From RBG-16-34-14 sp963798865 (GTDB lineage: Bacteria > Bacteroidota > Ignavibacteria > Ignavibacteriales > Ignavibacteriaceae), in NCBI GenBank assembly GCA_963798865.1, contig CAWCVZ010000004.1, positions 434,001-498,000 of the forward strand: DNA of 64,000 nt, written 5' to 3'. The stretch's first letter is position 1. Every line of letters begins with the position of its first letter. The notes under the pieces are model-generated. The model was not told the DNA's origin and did no database searches. It saw only the letters and a program-made list of their open reading frames with translations. Made by a program: the position numbers and the translations under genes. This document shows positions 54,989 through 63,759 of the stretch, one piece after another.

Positions 54989-57374
54989 ATGCTCAAAAGA
55001 ATACTTTTCCTGTCTTTAATTCTGATCACCGGTGCTTCAACCTATGCCGGGGAAGCAAACTTAAAAATCCCGACTCTTAATGACAACCAGCAGACTATTT
55101 TAATTGCCGGGTTGTTTGTCTGTTTGTTAGGCTTAGCTTTTGGTGTTTACCAGTATTTAAAAGTAAAAAAATTAAGAGCTCATCAATCAATGCTTGATAT
55201 TGCACAGGTAATTTTTGAAACCTGTAAAACATATCTTGTTCAGCAGGGAAAATTATTAATTGTGCTCTTTATTTTTATTGCAGTATGCGTTGCATTTTAT
55301 TTCGGGTATTTAATGGAGAATGATTTCAGCGGTGTACTTCTGATTTTATCATGGACTGTAATTGGAATCCTCGGCTCTTACAGTGTCGCCTGGTTTGGAA
55401 TCAGGATGAATACTTTGCAAACAGCAGGATGGCTTTTGCTTCATTAGAAAGAAAGCCAATAAAGCTTTTAAATATTCCACTTGATGCAGGAATGAGCATA
55501 GGTGTTATGCTTATTTGCGTTGAGCTGATAATGATGCTTATCATTTTACTTTTTATTCCAAGATTTTATGCAGGTGCATGCTTTATCGGCTTTGCAATTG
55601 GTGAATCTCTCGGTGCCAGCGCTTTAAGAATTGCAGGCGGAATTTTTACAAAGATTGCTGACATTGGTTCTGATTTAATGAAAATTGTTTTTAAAATTAA
55701 AGAAGATGATCCGCGAAATCCCGGAGTAATTGCAGATTGTACCGGCGATAATGCTGGAGACAGTGTTGGCCCTACGGCAGATGGTTTTGAAACTTACGGT
55801 GTTACCGGGGTTGCATTAATCAGCTTAATTGTTCTTGCAGTTGCAGATGTTACTTACCAGACTGAGTTGCTAACCTGGATTTTTACGATGCGTATTATGA
55901 TGATTATTACTTCTATTTTATCCTTTGGCATTAATAGAGGCATATCTCAAATACGTTATTCCAAAAAAGATGATATTGATTTTGAAGTTCCCCTCACCTC
56001 TTTAGTCTGGATAACATCAATAGTTTCTATTATTGTTACATTTATTGTGAGCAGATATTGATTGGACATCTACCGAATAATCTCTGGATAATCTTATCAG
56101 TCGTAATTAGCTGCGGAACTTTGGGTGCAGCTTTAATTCCTGAATTCACCAAAATATTTACCAGCACAAAATCAAAGCACGTTGATGAAATTGTTACTGC
56201 ATCAAAAGCAGGAGGAGCTTCTTTAAATATTCTTTCCGGCTTAGTTGCAGGCAACTTCAGTGCTTTCTGGATGGGATTGGTATTTGCCGTGGTTAATGTT
56301 TGTTGCCTATATAACGAGTGCAGATGCTCTTGCAGGTTTCATGATCTATCCATCTATTTTTGCTTTTGGACTTGTAGCATTTGGTTTCTTAGGAATGGGT
56401 CCTGTTACAATTGCAGTGGACAGCTACGGACCGGTAACAGATAATGCACAATCAATTTATGAATTATCATTAATCGAAGAAATAAAAGATGTTGATAAAC
56501 AGATTGAAAAAGATTTCGGGTTTAAACCTGATTTTGAAAAAGCTAAATATTATCTTGAAGCAAATGATGGTGCCGGAAACACTTTCAAAGCCACAGCAAA
56601 ACCTGTTTTGATTGGTACAGCAGTGGTTGGTGCAACTGCGATGATCTTTTCATTAATACTTGTACTAAAACAAACTTTAGGAATTGATCCTGCTTCAATT
56701 CTTAGTTTGCTTAATCCTTATACAAGCTTTGGATTTATCTGCGGGGGTGCGGTTGTTTATTGGTTTACCGGTGCTTCAAACCAGGCAGTAACTACAGGTG
56801 CTTACAGAGCAGTAGAATATATTAAGAAAAATATCCGCTTAGATGAAACAGCAAGTAAAAGTGCATCAATAGAAAAATCAAAAGAGGTTGTTAAGATTTG
56901 TACAAAGTATGCACAGAAAGGAATGTTCAATATTTTTATTGCGATTTTTTCCTTCGCACTTGCATTTGCTTTACTATCGGCTCCTTCCGATTCGGTTTAT
57001 CCTGTTTCCTTCTTTATTAGCTTTTTAATTTCAATTGCCATCTTTGGACTTTTCCAGGCAGTTTTCATGGCAAATGCAGGCGGCGCATGGGACAATGCTA
57101 AAAAAGTTGTTGAAGTCGATATACAAAGAAAAAGGAACCGAGCTTCATGCAGCTACCGTTGTTGGAGATACAGTGGGAGATCCATTTAAGGATACTTCTT
57201 CTGTAGCTCTAAATCCTATAATTAAATTTACAACACTTGTTTGGATTGTTAGCGATGGAGATTTCTATTTCAGAAGCTTTCAGACACAGTGCTCCTTATG
57301 TCGGTGCTGTAGTTCTTCTTGTTGGAATATTCTTCGCATGGCGTTCTTTTTATAAGATGAGAGCAATTGAATAG
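54989..57374 (+). pseudogene. hppA: Membrane-bound pyrophosphatase (H+/Na+-PPase), five frameshifts
   Basis: Joined, the frames give one V-type pyrophosphatase of about 795 residues from MLKRILFLSL to YKMRAIE. Each break is repaired by a plausible single-base change near 55417 (lost T), 56057 (lost T), 56290 (extra G), 57124 and 57240 (extra G). Pyrophosphate- and Mg-binding motifs are intact: KIKEDDPRNPGVIADCTGDNAGD, TYGVTGVAL, GASNQAVTTGAYRAVEYI, GDTVGDPFKDTSS. The site that separates K+-dependent from K+-independent enzymes reads GNTFKATAK, with Lys where K+-dependent forms have Ala. The enzyme couples pyrophosphate hydrolysis to ion export. Full conservation around every break suggests sequence error. 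Confidence 0.88.
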
Positions 57375-57444
57375 TAATCCATTTAAATTAGTTTAGTCTG
57401 GTTTTAATGAGAATATTTAACCCACATTGATCACTTATTTTGGT

Positions 57445-57510
57445 AAACCGTTAAAACGGTTTTAGTTTTATTAATTTATTCTCGTTAACCCACCACTTAA
57501 GTCGTGGGTT
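57445..57510. repeat. Two near-perfect palindromes
   Basis: AAACCGTT/AACGGTTT (57445-57462) is followed by AACCCACCACTTAAG/TCGTGGGTT (57487-57510), a 24-bp palindrome with one mismatch. These 'AACCCACGACTTAAGTCGTGGGTT'-type units are common intergenic repeats in this branch of bacteria. They lie between hppA and the permease gene and may end the hppA transcript. Confidence 0.65.
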
Positions 57511-57558
57511 AGTAAAATAAAATTATTTTATATCCGTTTAAATGGTTTAATTAACAAA

Positions 57559-58968
57559 ATGAACAACTCTCCTAAAAAAACTGAGCTTATACGGGGACTT
57601 AGTCTTACAGCAGCAGTAATGATAGTTGCAGGCTCGATGATTGGCTCAGGAATTTTTCGTAAACCGGCTACAATGGCAGGACAACTTGGCTCACCTGAAT
57701 TTCTTATTATTATATGGATAGTCGCAGGTTTAATTACATTCATCGGCGCACTTGTTAATGCAGAAGTTGCCGGAATGATAGATGCAACCGGAGGTCAGTA
57801 TGTTTACTTCAGAAAAATGTATGGAGAGGGTTTAGCTTTTTTTTACGGATGGTCTGTCCTGGCTGTAATTCAAACCGGAAGCCAGGCAGCTATTGCTTAT
57901 GTTTTTGCAGAGTACCTCGGATATTTTTTTAAGTTTCCTCAGTTATCTCAAAGCTGGCAGGATTTTTCAGTTTACATACCGTTAGTTGGAAATATCCATC
58001 CTTTCTTAGATTTCGGGACAAAAGCTGTTGCAATTTTATGTATAATATTTTTAACAGGTGTTAATTACATTGGAGTTATCTTCGGCGGAATTGTACAGAC
58101 AGTTGTAACCTTCATAAAGATTGCTTCAATAATAATTTTATCATTTCTGCTTTTTACTTTCGGCTCAGGGTCATTCTCAAATGTAACAAGCGGGTTCCAT
58201 ATACCTCAAGATACTATTACCGGATTTTTTGCAATAGTTGGTCTTGCACTTGCGGGCGCTTTCTGGGCTTATGACGGCTGGAACAATGTAACTTTCGTTG
58301 CAGGGGAAGTAAAGAAACCGCAAAGAAATGTACCACTCGGTTTACTATACGGAACACTAATCGTTATAGCAGTTTATGTATTAGTTAATGTTGCATTCCT
58401 TTATGTTCTTCCTGTTGATGTAATGGCAAAATCACCATTGGTTGCAGCTTCAGCGGCACAGGTTATATTTGGTGCGGCAGGCGCTTCCATCATCTCAGTT
58501 GTCGTTATAATCTCAACTTTCGGTGCACTTAACGGAAGCATTCTTTCAACTGCAAGAGTTCAGTTTGCAATGGCGAAGGATAATTTATTTTTTAATTTCC
58601 TTGGCAAAGTTCATCCTAAATTTGGAACGCCGCATACTTCACTTGTTGTCCAGGGTATCTGGTCGGCAATACTTGTTCTTTCAGGTTCATTCGATACAAT
58701 AACCGACTATGTTATTTTTGCTGCCTGGTTATTTTATATGCTCGGTGCGTATGGAGTAATTATCTTAAGAAAAAAAATGCCCGATACTCCGCGTCCTTAT
58801 AAAGTATGGGGTTATCCTTACACTCCATGGATCTTTATAATCTTTTCACTCCTTTTCCTGGTCAATACAGTTATTTCAGATTCTGAAGATGCTGCAATGG
58901 GCTCAATCCTTATTTTACTCGGCCTGCCCTTCTATCTTTACTGGAAATTCTGGGCAAAGAAAAAGTAA
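57559..58968 (+). CDS. APC-family amino-acid permease
   Basis: A 469-residue permease with twelve helices. The first carries MIVAGSMIGSGIFRKPATMAG, the substrate/Na+ motif of APC (LeuT-fold) transporters, and helix 6 has GAFWAYDGWNNVTFVAGEVKKPQRNVP. C-terminal helices include LFYMLGAYGVIILRKKMPD. This matches the LAT-like/serine-threonine exchanger branch. Amino acid unknown. It is followed within 17 bases by the MscS remnant. Confidence 0.9.
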   Translation: MNNSPKKTELIRGLSLTAAVMIVAGSMIGSGIFRKPATMAGQLGSPEFLIIIWIVAGLITFIGALVNAEVAGMIDATGGQYVYFRKMYGEGLAFFYGWSVLAVIQTGSQAAIAYVFAEYLGYFFKFPQLSQSWQDFSVYIPLVGNIHPFLDFGTKAVAILCIIFLTGVNYIGVIFGGIVQTVVTFIKIASIIILSFLLFTFGSGSFSNVTSGFHIPQDTITGFFAIVGLALAGAFWAYDGWNNVTFVAGEVKKPQRNVPLGLLYGTLIVIAVYVLVNVAFLYVLPVDVMAKSPLVAASAAQVIFGAAGASIISVVVIISTFGALNGSILSTARVQFAMAKDNLFFNFLGKVHPKFGTPHTSLVVQGIWSAILVLSGSFDTITDYVIFAAWLFYMLGAYGVIILRKKMPDTPRPYKVWGYPYTPWIFIIFSLLFLVNTVISDSEDAAMGSILILLGLPFYLYWKFWAKKK

Positions 58969-58984
58969 TTAAAGGAATCAATCA

Positions 58985-59105
58985 ATGAACGAAACAATAG
59001 AGAAATTTTTATTTGATCCTACCATAGGCAAGCTCGTTACAATTATAGTTTTAACAATAATAATAATTGCTGTTTCCCAATGATGTCACAAAATACGTCA
59101 TGTCC
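58985..59105 (+). pseudogene. Mechanosensitive-channel (MscS-like) gene, only the N-terminal start left
   Basis: ATG 58985 opens MNETIEKFLFDPTIGKLV, then a helix IIVLTIIIIAVSQ, the usual start of a MscS-like channel in this group, but it stops at 59083. In another frame a few more channel-like residues (NDVTKYV) follow before the sequence switches to an unrelated reductase. More than 90% of the channel gene is missing, so this is a deletion or assembly scar. Confidence 0.5.
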
Positions 59106-59292
59106 AAGACAATTGGACGAACTCTGGCTCATAATTTACCCGTTAACTCTTGGTAAAGGAAAAAAGTTGTTTAACAATGGCCCGATCCCGGCAGCATTTA
59201 CGTTAACAGAGAGTACTGTTACACCAAGTGGAGTTATTATTGCCAATTACAAGCGATCGGGAAAAGTCAAGACAGGTATTATTGGATCTTAA
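59080..59292 (+). pseudogene. RibD/dihydrofolate-reductase-like gene, C-terminal end only
   Basis: From about 59107 the frame reads LDELWLIIYPLTLGKGKKLF, then PAAFTLTESTVTPSGVIIANY and KTGII, the standard last third of the DHFR/RibD C-terminal family that uses NADPH. The first two thirds are absent and the MscS start is fused in front. A good AAGGAG site follows its stop and serves the next gene. Confidence 0.65.
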
Positions 59293-59303
59293 GGAGAAAT
59301 AAA

Positions 59304-60080
59304 ATGAAAAAAAATAATTGTTTCATTGAGTGGAGATGGAGGTCGAACCATGACTGCACCACCGACTTTTTAAAGATGCTATTTAAAGGTCAGATACAAA
59401 TAACTTTTGTTTTAAGTTTACTTTTTTCAATAAATATTTTACCTCAATCTTTTTCAATAGGAATTGGTCCAGGGATATCCTTTTTACAAGGAAATACTTT
59501 TTATACTAATGATATTGGTGTTGCCGGTTATTATCATGTTAATGGAGATTATTCAAACTTTCTGGGGATGAATTTTAATTCTGAATATAATTTCAATGGG
59601 ATTGTTGCTTATTCATTTAATGGAATTCCATTATCACTTTATTCTCAAGTTTCTTATACGATTATGAGAGGAAATGGAAATGCAGCGCTATCACCTGATG
59701 TTACACAACCAAGTATTCCACAAGAGAATTATCAAATTACTACCAAGATGAATGTTTTATCAATTAATCTTGGGAGTAAATATATTTTTACTTCCTGGAA
59801 TATAAAACCAATTGTTTTACTTGAAGCTCAATTCAATAATTTCAGTGATATAACTTTTGAAGCAAAGAATATTAATAAAGAAGCTGAATATCTTTCAACA
59901 AAAGGAGTTCAAAGAATTGGAATAGCAGCCGGAGTTGGCTTAAATTATATTGTATACTCATCAATCAGTTTAGAGTTAACTGCAAAATACAATGAATACA
60001 ACTTATTTAATAAAAGAGAAGGCGAAGATAATTTAAAATCTATAGATACCAACTTAATATTTCTATATTCAATTAATTAA
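59304..60080 (+). CDS. Outer-membrane beta-barrel-like protein, unknown
   Basis: AAGGAG at 59291 favours ATG 59304, but a signal-peptide-like start is at ATG 59376 (MLFKGQIQITFVLSLLFSIN), so the first 24 residues may come from a remnant. The mature part is Gly/Tyr/Asn-rich with alternating strands (GIGPGISFLQGN, YSQVSYTIMRGNGNAA, SINLGSKYIF) and ends with a hydrophobic strand NLIFLYSIN, typical of small outer-membrane barrels. Family not recognised. It stops one base before the attC-like repeat. Confidence 0.55.
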   Translation: MKKNNCFIEWRWRSNHDCTTDFLKMLFKGQIQITFVLSLLFSINILPQSFSIGIGPGISFLQGNTFYTNDIGVAGYYHVNGDYSNFLGMNFNSEYNFNGIVAYSFNGIPLSLYSQVSYTIMRGNGNAALSPDVTQPSIPQENYQITTKMNVLSINLGSKYIFTSWNIKPIVLLEAQFNNFSDITFEAKNINKEAEYLSTKGVQRIGIAAGVGLNYIVYSSISLELTAKYNEYNLFNKREGEDNLKSIDTNLIFLYSIN

Positions 60081-60081
60081 A

Positions 60082-60156
60082 AACACCTAACGTCTTTAAT
60101 GCTCCTTCGGCGAACAGATCCACCATAACCGATAAAATAGAGTAAAAAGGTGTTAG
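60082..60156. repeat. Inverted repeat resembling an integron attC site
   Basis: AACACC (60082-60087) pairs with GGTGTT (60149-60154), and CTAAC (60087-60091) with GTTAG (60152-60156). ACCTAAC fits the RYYYAAC core, but GTTAGTG only partly fits GTTRRRY, and the inner palindrome is weak. It begins one base after a stop and ends 13 bases before the next start, as cassette recombination sites do. No integrase or second copy is seen. Confidence 0.25.
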
Positions 60157-60168
60157 TGAAAAAAAATC

Positions 60169-60699
60169 TTGGCAAAAAAAATGATAAACGAGTTTGATTA
60201 TCACAAAGCAATATTTAACACCTGGAAGACGACGAATCGTACTACGATCTTTCTTATAGAGCATCTTCCATTAGATTTGTGGAATGAAAAAGTTCCCGGC
60301 ACATCCCGTAAAACTATCGGAATGATTGCAAGCCACATTCATAATACAAGATGTATGTGGATAAAAATGATTGATAAAGGAGAAACTGTCAAAGGGCCCT
60401 TCCCATGTTGATCCTCGCCGGGCTAGTCATAGTGAGGTCATCAGAGCATTGAGTCGAAGTAGTAAAACAATGTTAAAACTTTTAGAAGCTTGTATTGATA
60501 ATGGCGGTAAGTTACCATCCAAACCTGCGTGGTTGAATTTTCCAAATGATGTCGTTCATTTTCTGGCTTATTTTGTTGCCCACGAAGGTCACCATCAGGA
60601 CAAATCATCCTGTCAGCACGGCAGCTTAACCATCGGCTTCCGGCTGAGGTGACTAATGGAGTGTGGCAGTGGGCAAAGCGATTAAAGGAAGCAAAATAA
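60169..60699 (+). pseudogene. DinB-like protein gene, two frameshifts
   Basis: Pieces at 60169-60411 and 60371-60652, plus a third frame to 60699, read as one DinB-superfamily protein of about 175 residues. EFDYHKAIFNTWKTTNRT starts it, then TIGMIASHIHNTRCMW with a His ligand, VAHEGHH with two more, and GQIILSARQLNHRLP at the end. One base is extra near 60401, and another shift lies near 60600. DinB proteins are metal-dependent thiol transferases or unknown. The frame and family are otherwise intact. Confidence 0.72.
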
Positions 60700-60718
60700 T
60701 TTTTTTAATTAAGGTTCG

Positions 60719-60841
60719 ATGGAAACTGAGGATAGAAAAATCCTTTTGGAATGTTTAAAACTAATAAACAATAATAAGTGGAGACCAGCTACCACTAAAA
60801 AAAACGGGGCGAACCCGAAAAGCCTTAAGAGTAGGAAATAA
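60719..60841 (+). CDS. Doubtful 40-residue ORF
   Basis: ATG 60719 to TAA 60841 codes a charged peptide starting METEDRKILLECLKL and rich in Lys at its end. TAAGG lies about 8 bases ahead. No family known. It fills the gap between the DinB gene and the YCII gene, and may be a real small gene or chance. Confidence 0.25.
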   Translation: METEDRKILLECLKLINNNKWRPATTKKNGANPKSLKSRK

Positions 60842-60853
60842 AAAGGAGCGATT

Positions 60854-61204
60854 ATGAAAAAATTCATTGTTATTTATCACGCCCAGCTTGATTTTATGAA
60901 GGATATGGTAAACACTACCCCTGAAGAAAGAAATAAAGGAATGGAAGCATGGATGGTGTGGGCACAAAATTACGGCAGCAACCTTGTCGATATGGGCGCC
61001 CCTCTTATGAATGGACAACAACTTAATCCGGACGGCACAAGTAAAAACAGCAACAAAAACGTTGTCGGCTATTCTATTTTAGATGCTGAAAATTTAGAGG
61101 AAGCTGAAGGCCTTCTTAAAGGACATCCTCATCTAACCTGGAATGCTCAATGTTCGATCGAGGTTAATGAACCATGCCTTTACCTGGAATGTAATTCAAT
61201 TTAA
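60854..61204 (+). CDS. YCII-related domain protein
   Basis: A 116-residue ferredoxin-like protein. YHAQLDFMKDMVNTTPEE starts it, WAQNYGSNLVDMGAPLMNG is the YCII-type strand-helix, and GYSILDAENLEEAEGLLKGHPHL contains the conserved helix and His. YCII proteins are small, dimeric and of unknown chemistry. AAGGAG precedes the ATG. Confidence 0.8.
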   Translation: MKKFIVIYHAQLDFMKDMVNTTPEERNKGMEAWMVWAQNYGSNLVDMGAPLMNGQQLNPDGTSKNSNKNVVGYSILDAENLEEAEGLLKGHPHLTWNAQCSIEVNEPCLYLECNSI

Positions 61205-61472
61205 TTAGTTAAATATATTAACGCAGTAACCACGATGAGGCTGCGTTTATTATTGACGTTTATAACACAATTATTTTCTAAATTATAAAGATATAGAATT
61301 CTCTTTGAGTATTCTCTAAAGAATTCTGTTCGGTAATGAGCTAATCAATTAGTTAATAATCTTTATTAGTGCAGACCGCTTGATTATTATAAAGATTCTT
61401 CGGAATATTCACTCATCCTAAATATTCCATCTTAAATTTATTTAAATAAAATTTAATCAGGAGGGCTTATCC
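61205..61472. other. Intergenic with a terminator-like hairpin
   Basis: AACGCAG (61220-61226) and CTGCGTT (61241-61247) form a stem followed by TATTATT and probably end the YCII transcript. The remaining AT-rich 220 bp has no gene; GGAGG sits just ahead of the next ATG. Confidence 0.5.
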
Positions 61473-62240
61473 ATGAAACTCTTACTATCATTGTTGTCCG
61501 TTTTACTTGTCACATTTGCTCAATCACCTGCCCAGGAAAAACTGCCCGATAAGGAGATGTTCCTTTTTCATGAAGACAACATTTTTCCTTATATGCAGGA
61601 AAAATATGAGAAAGCTTCAAAAGATTTTGCTGATATGATGAAGGAAGCCAATGTTGACGGATCTTACCGTTTAATTCAAATAGATTATTTCACATATAAT
61701 TATATCATACCTGTAAAAGATTTTGAAGGTCTCTCTAAATATATGGGTATGAGAAGCGAGACGATGGAGAAAATCGGTAAGGAGAAGATGGAAACGACAA
61801 TGAGCCAATTCGATGGCTGCTATGCTTCACATAAAAATTTTCTTATGACTTTAAGAAATGATCTCTCTTATAAACCGAAGTACGGATTAAATTCCGATGA
61901 TGGAATAAACTACAGGCATATAGATTACCTGTATATAATTCCGGGTAAAGAAGCCGAAGCAGAACAACTTGCCAAAGATTATAAAGCTCTTTATGAATCA
62001 AAAAATATCGAGGAAGGATACAGAGTTTATATGGGTGGGCTGGGAACCGATATGCCTATGATTAGTTTTGTTCAGCCAGCAAAAGGAAGAGTAGATTGGG
62101 CAATGTTATCAGATAGGCAGGACCAGCAGCTCGGTGATGAAGGGACTAAATTATTGAACAAATTCATGGCAATAACTCAAAAGTTTGAACATAAAAATGG
62201 AATGATGAGACCTGATCTTGGCTACATGCAAAAAAAGTAA
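61473..62240 (+). CDS. Secreted hypothetical protein, possible tandem ferredoxin-like fold
   Basis: A 255-residue protein with a signal peptide (LLLSLLSVLLVTFAQS). Two halves look alike: YRLIQIDYFTYNYIIPVKDF and then YRHIDYLYIIPGKEAEAEQL, each a strand followed by a helix, as in NIPSNAP or antibiotic-monooxygenase-type barrels. No catalytic motif visible. GGAGGGCTT precedes the ATG, and a perfect terminator follows. Confidence 0.6.
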   Translation: MKLLLSLLSVLLVTFAQSPAQEKLPDKEMFLFHEDNIFPYMQEKYEKASKDFADMMKEANVDGSYRLIQIDYFTYNYIIPVKDFEGLSKYMGMRSETMEKIGKEKMETTMSQFDGCYASHKNFLMTLRNDLSYKPKYGLNSDDGINYRHIDYLYIIPGKEAEAEQLAKDYKALYESKNIEEGYRVYMGGLGTDMPMISFVQPAKGRVDWAMLSDRQDQQLGDEGTKLLNKFMAITQKFEHKNGMMRPDLGYMQKK

Positions 62241-62261
62241 ACTAAATTATTATCTTTTATC

Positions 62262-62288
62262 AAAGGGAGCATCGGCTCCCTTTTTTAT
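62262..62288 (+). terminator. Rho-independent terminator
   Basis: AAGGGAGC (62263-62270) and GGCTCCCTT (62274-62282) form a GC-rich stem with a 3-4 base loop, then TTTTT. It follows the secreted hypothetical gene. Confidence 0.88.
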
Positions 62289-62385
62289 TTCATAATTTAT
62301 GGCTAAAAGAATTTTTACTTTGCTTATTTAAAATCAAAATAATAAGTTATCTCAGGGCAGGAGAATTAAAAAATGATTTATTGAT

Positions 62386-62628
62386 ATGAATAATGATACC
62401 ATTAGTTTACTAGTTATAGCAATTGTTTTATTAATTGTAATAATTGTTTTTATTCGTATCGCAATTAATTTAAGGAAGTATGGAGGCAGCTTAACAACTA
62501 CGATGTTTGCTTCGACCTATGAATTCCTAAATAAGGATAAAAGAGGAGCCGCTAAAGAAATTGTAGAAATGAAGGCAAACAAAAAAATGGAAGTAGAAAA
62601 ATCCGATGAACCGCCGAATGATAAATAA
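62386..62628 (+). CDS. Small membrane protein
   Basis: An 80-residue protein with one helix (SLLVIAIVLLIVIIVFIRIAI) at residues 8-28, a short loop, and a Lys/Glu-rich cytoplasmic tail (AAKEIVEMKANKKME). No family known. It overlaps the frame of the next gene, so the two are probably one transcript. Confidence 0.5.
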   Translation: MNNDTISLLVIAIVLLIVIIVFIRIAINLRKYGGSLTTTMFASTYEFLNKDKRGAAKEIVEMKANKKMEVEKSDEPPNDK

Positions 62629-63718
62629 AAACATTTTACAAATAACCAATTCATCTTTAATGAGAAGAATTATCTACATTCAATTAATTATTATTTTGTT
62701 TGCCCAAGGATTTATTCAACCTCAAAACGTTCGTCCAATCAGGGATAATGTTGGCTATCCATGGCAGGCAGATAAAATGGATCTCTTCGTAAAATGGCTT
62801 GATGAGAATTGCGAACAACAAAATTTTAGTCCGGAAAATTTAATTGCAGGGATTTCCCCTCACGATGATTATTTATATGCTGGTAAAATTTATTATCCTT
62901 TGTATAAATTAATCCATGTTAAAGAAGTAGTAATCTTTGGCGTAACACACGGAACTGTGAGAAAAGAAATTAATGACACGAACAAAGTTTTAATTCTCGA
63001 TGAGTTCGATAAATGGAAAGGATCTTATAAAGATATTGAAATCTCACCGCTCCGGGAAATAATAAAATCAAAGCTTAAACCAGAATATTTTTGGGTAAGC
63101 AACAAAGCACAAACTATCGAGCATTCGATTGAAGGGCTTCTCCCCTTTCTGCAGCATTATAATAAAGATATTAAAATAACTCCCATTATGGTTACAAAAA
63201 TTTCTTTTGAAAGAATGGATTCGATAAGTGTTGAACTGTCAAATATTATTTTAGATTATATTAAAAGTAAAAATTATGTTTTGGGAAAAGATATTTTCTT
63301 TTTGATGTCTAACGATGCAAACCATTATGGAGAGGATTTCGATAATGAACCTTACGGACTTGATGAAAAAGCTCATCAAACAGCAACTGATAATGATATA
63401 AGAATTGCAGATGAAAACCTGAATGGAACAATTTCAAAAGAAAAAATAAAAAATCTGTCAGATGAACTTTGGCCGGAAGCCGGGATAAATAAATCCTGCC
63501 CACTCTGGTGCGGAAGATATCCTATGGTTTTTGGACTGATGACATTAAAAAAAATTGTTAGCGCTTCGAATAAAAAAATATCCGGAGAAGTTTTCAGTTA
63601 TTCAGATACTTTTACAGGAAGTGTATTACCAGTTAAAGGAACTATGATGGGAACCACTGCCCCGTTTTCACTAAAGCATTGGGTCGGATTTCTTTCAGCA
63701 GGGTTTTATTTAAAATGA
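62606..63718 (+). CDS. Secreted Memo-like (AmmeMemoRadiSam protein B) family protein
   Basis: A 370-residue frame; a likelier start is ATG 62660 (MRRIIYIQLIIILFAQGFI), which gives a signal peptide, or ATG 62621. The Memo fold shows its metal and active-site blocks: GISPHDDYLYAG, VIFGVTHGT, TIEHSIEGLLPFL, and LMSNDANHYG. Memo proteins resemble extradiol dioxygenases and normally sit in the cytosol beside AMMECR1 and a radical-SAM enzyme. Neither partner is in this window and this copy is exported, so its role is probably different. Confidence 0.85.
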   Translation: MNRRMINKNILQITNSSLMRRIIYIQLIIILFAQGFIQPQNVRPIRDNVGYPWQADKMDLFVKWLDENCEQQNFSPENLIAGISPHDDYLYAGKIYYPLYKLIHVKEVVIFGVTHGTVRKEINDTNKVLILDEFDKWKGSYKDIEISPLREIIKSKLKPEYFWVSNKAQTIEHSIEGLLPFLQHYNKDIKITPIMVTKISFERMDSISVELSNIILDYIKSKNYVLGKDIFFLMSNDANHYGEDFDNEPYGLDEKAHQTATDNDIRIADENLNGTISKEKIKNLSDELWPEAGINKSCPLWCGRYPMVFGLMTLKKIVSASNKKISGEVFSYSDTFTGSVLPVKGTMMGTTAPFSLKHWVGFLSAGFYLK

Positions 63719-63759
63719 AGATCAAAATTAATTGTTTATTAAATAAAAGAGGATCAGCT

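Noticed and set aside
60073..60264. 63-residue minus-strand frame over the repeat
   Set aside because: It overlaps the DinB gene start and the inverted repeat, with no ribosome site. Its C-terminal end looks protein-like, but I cannot place it.
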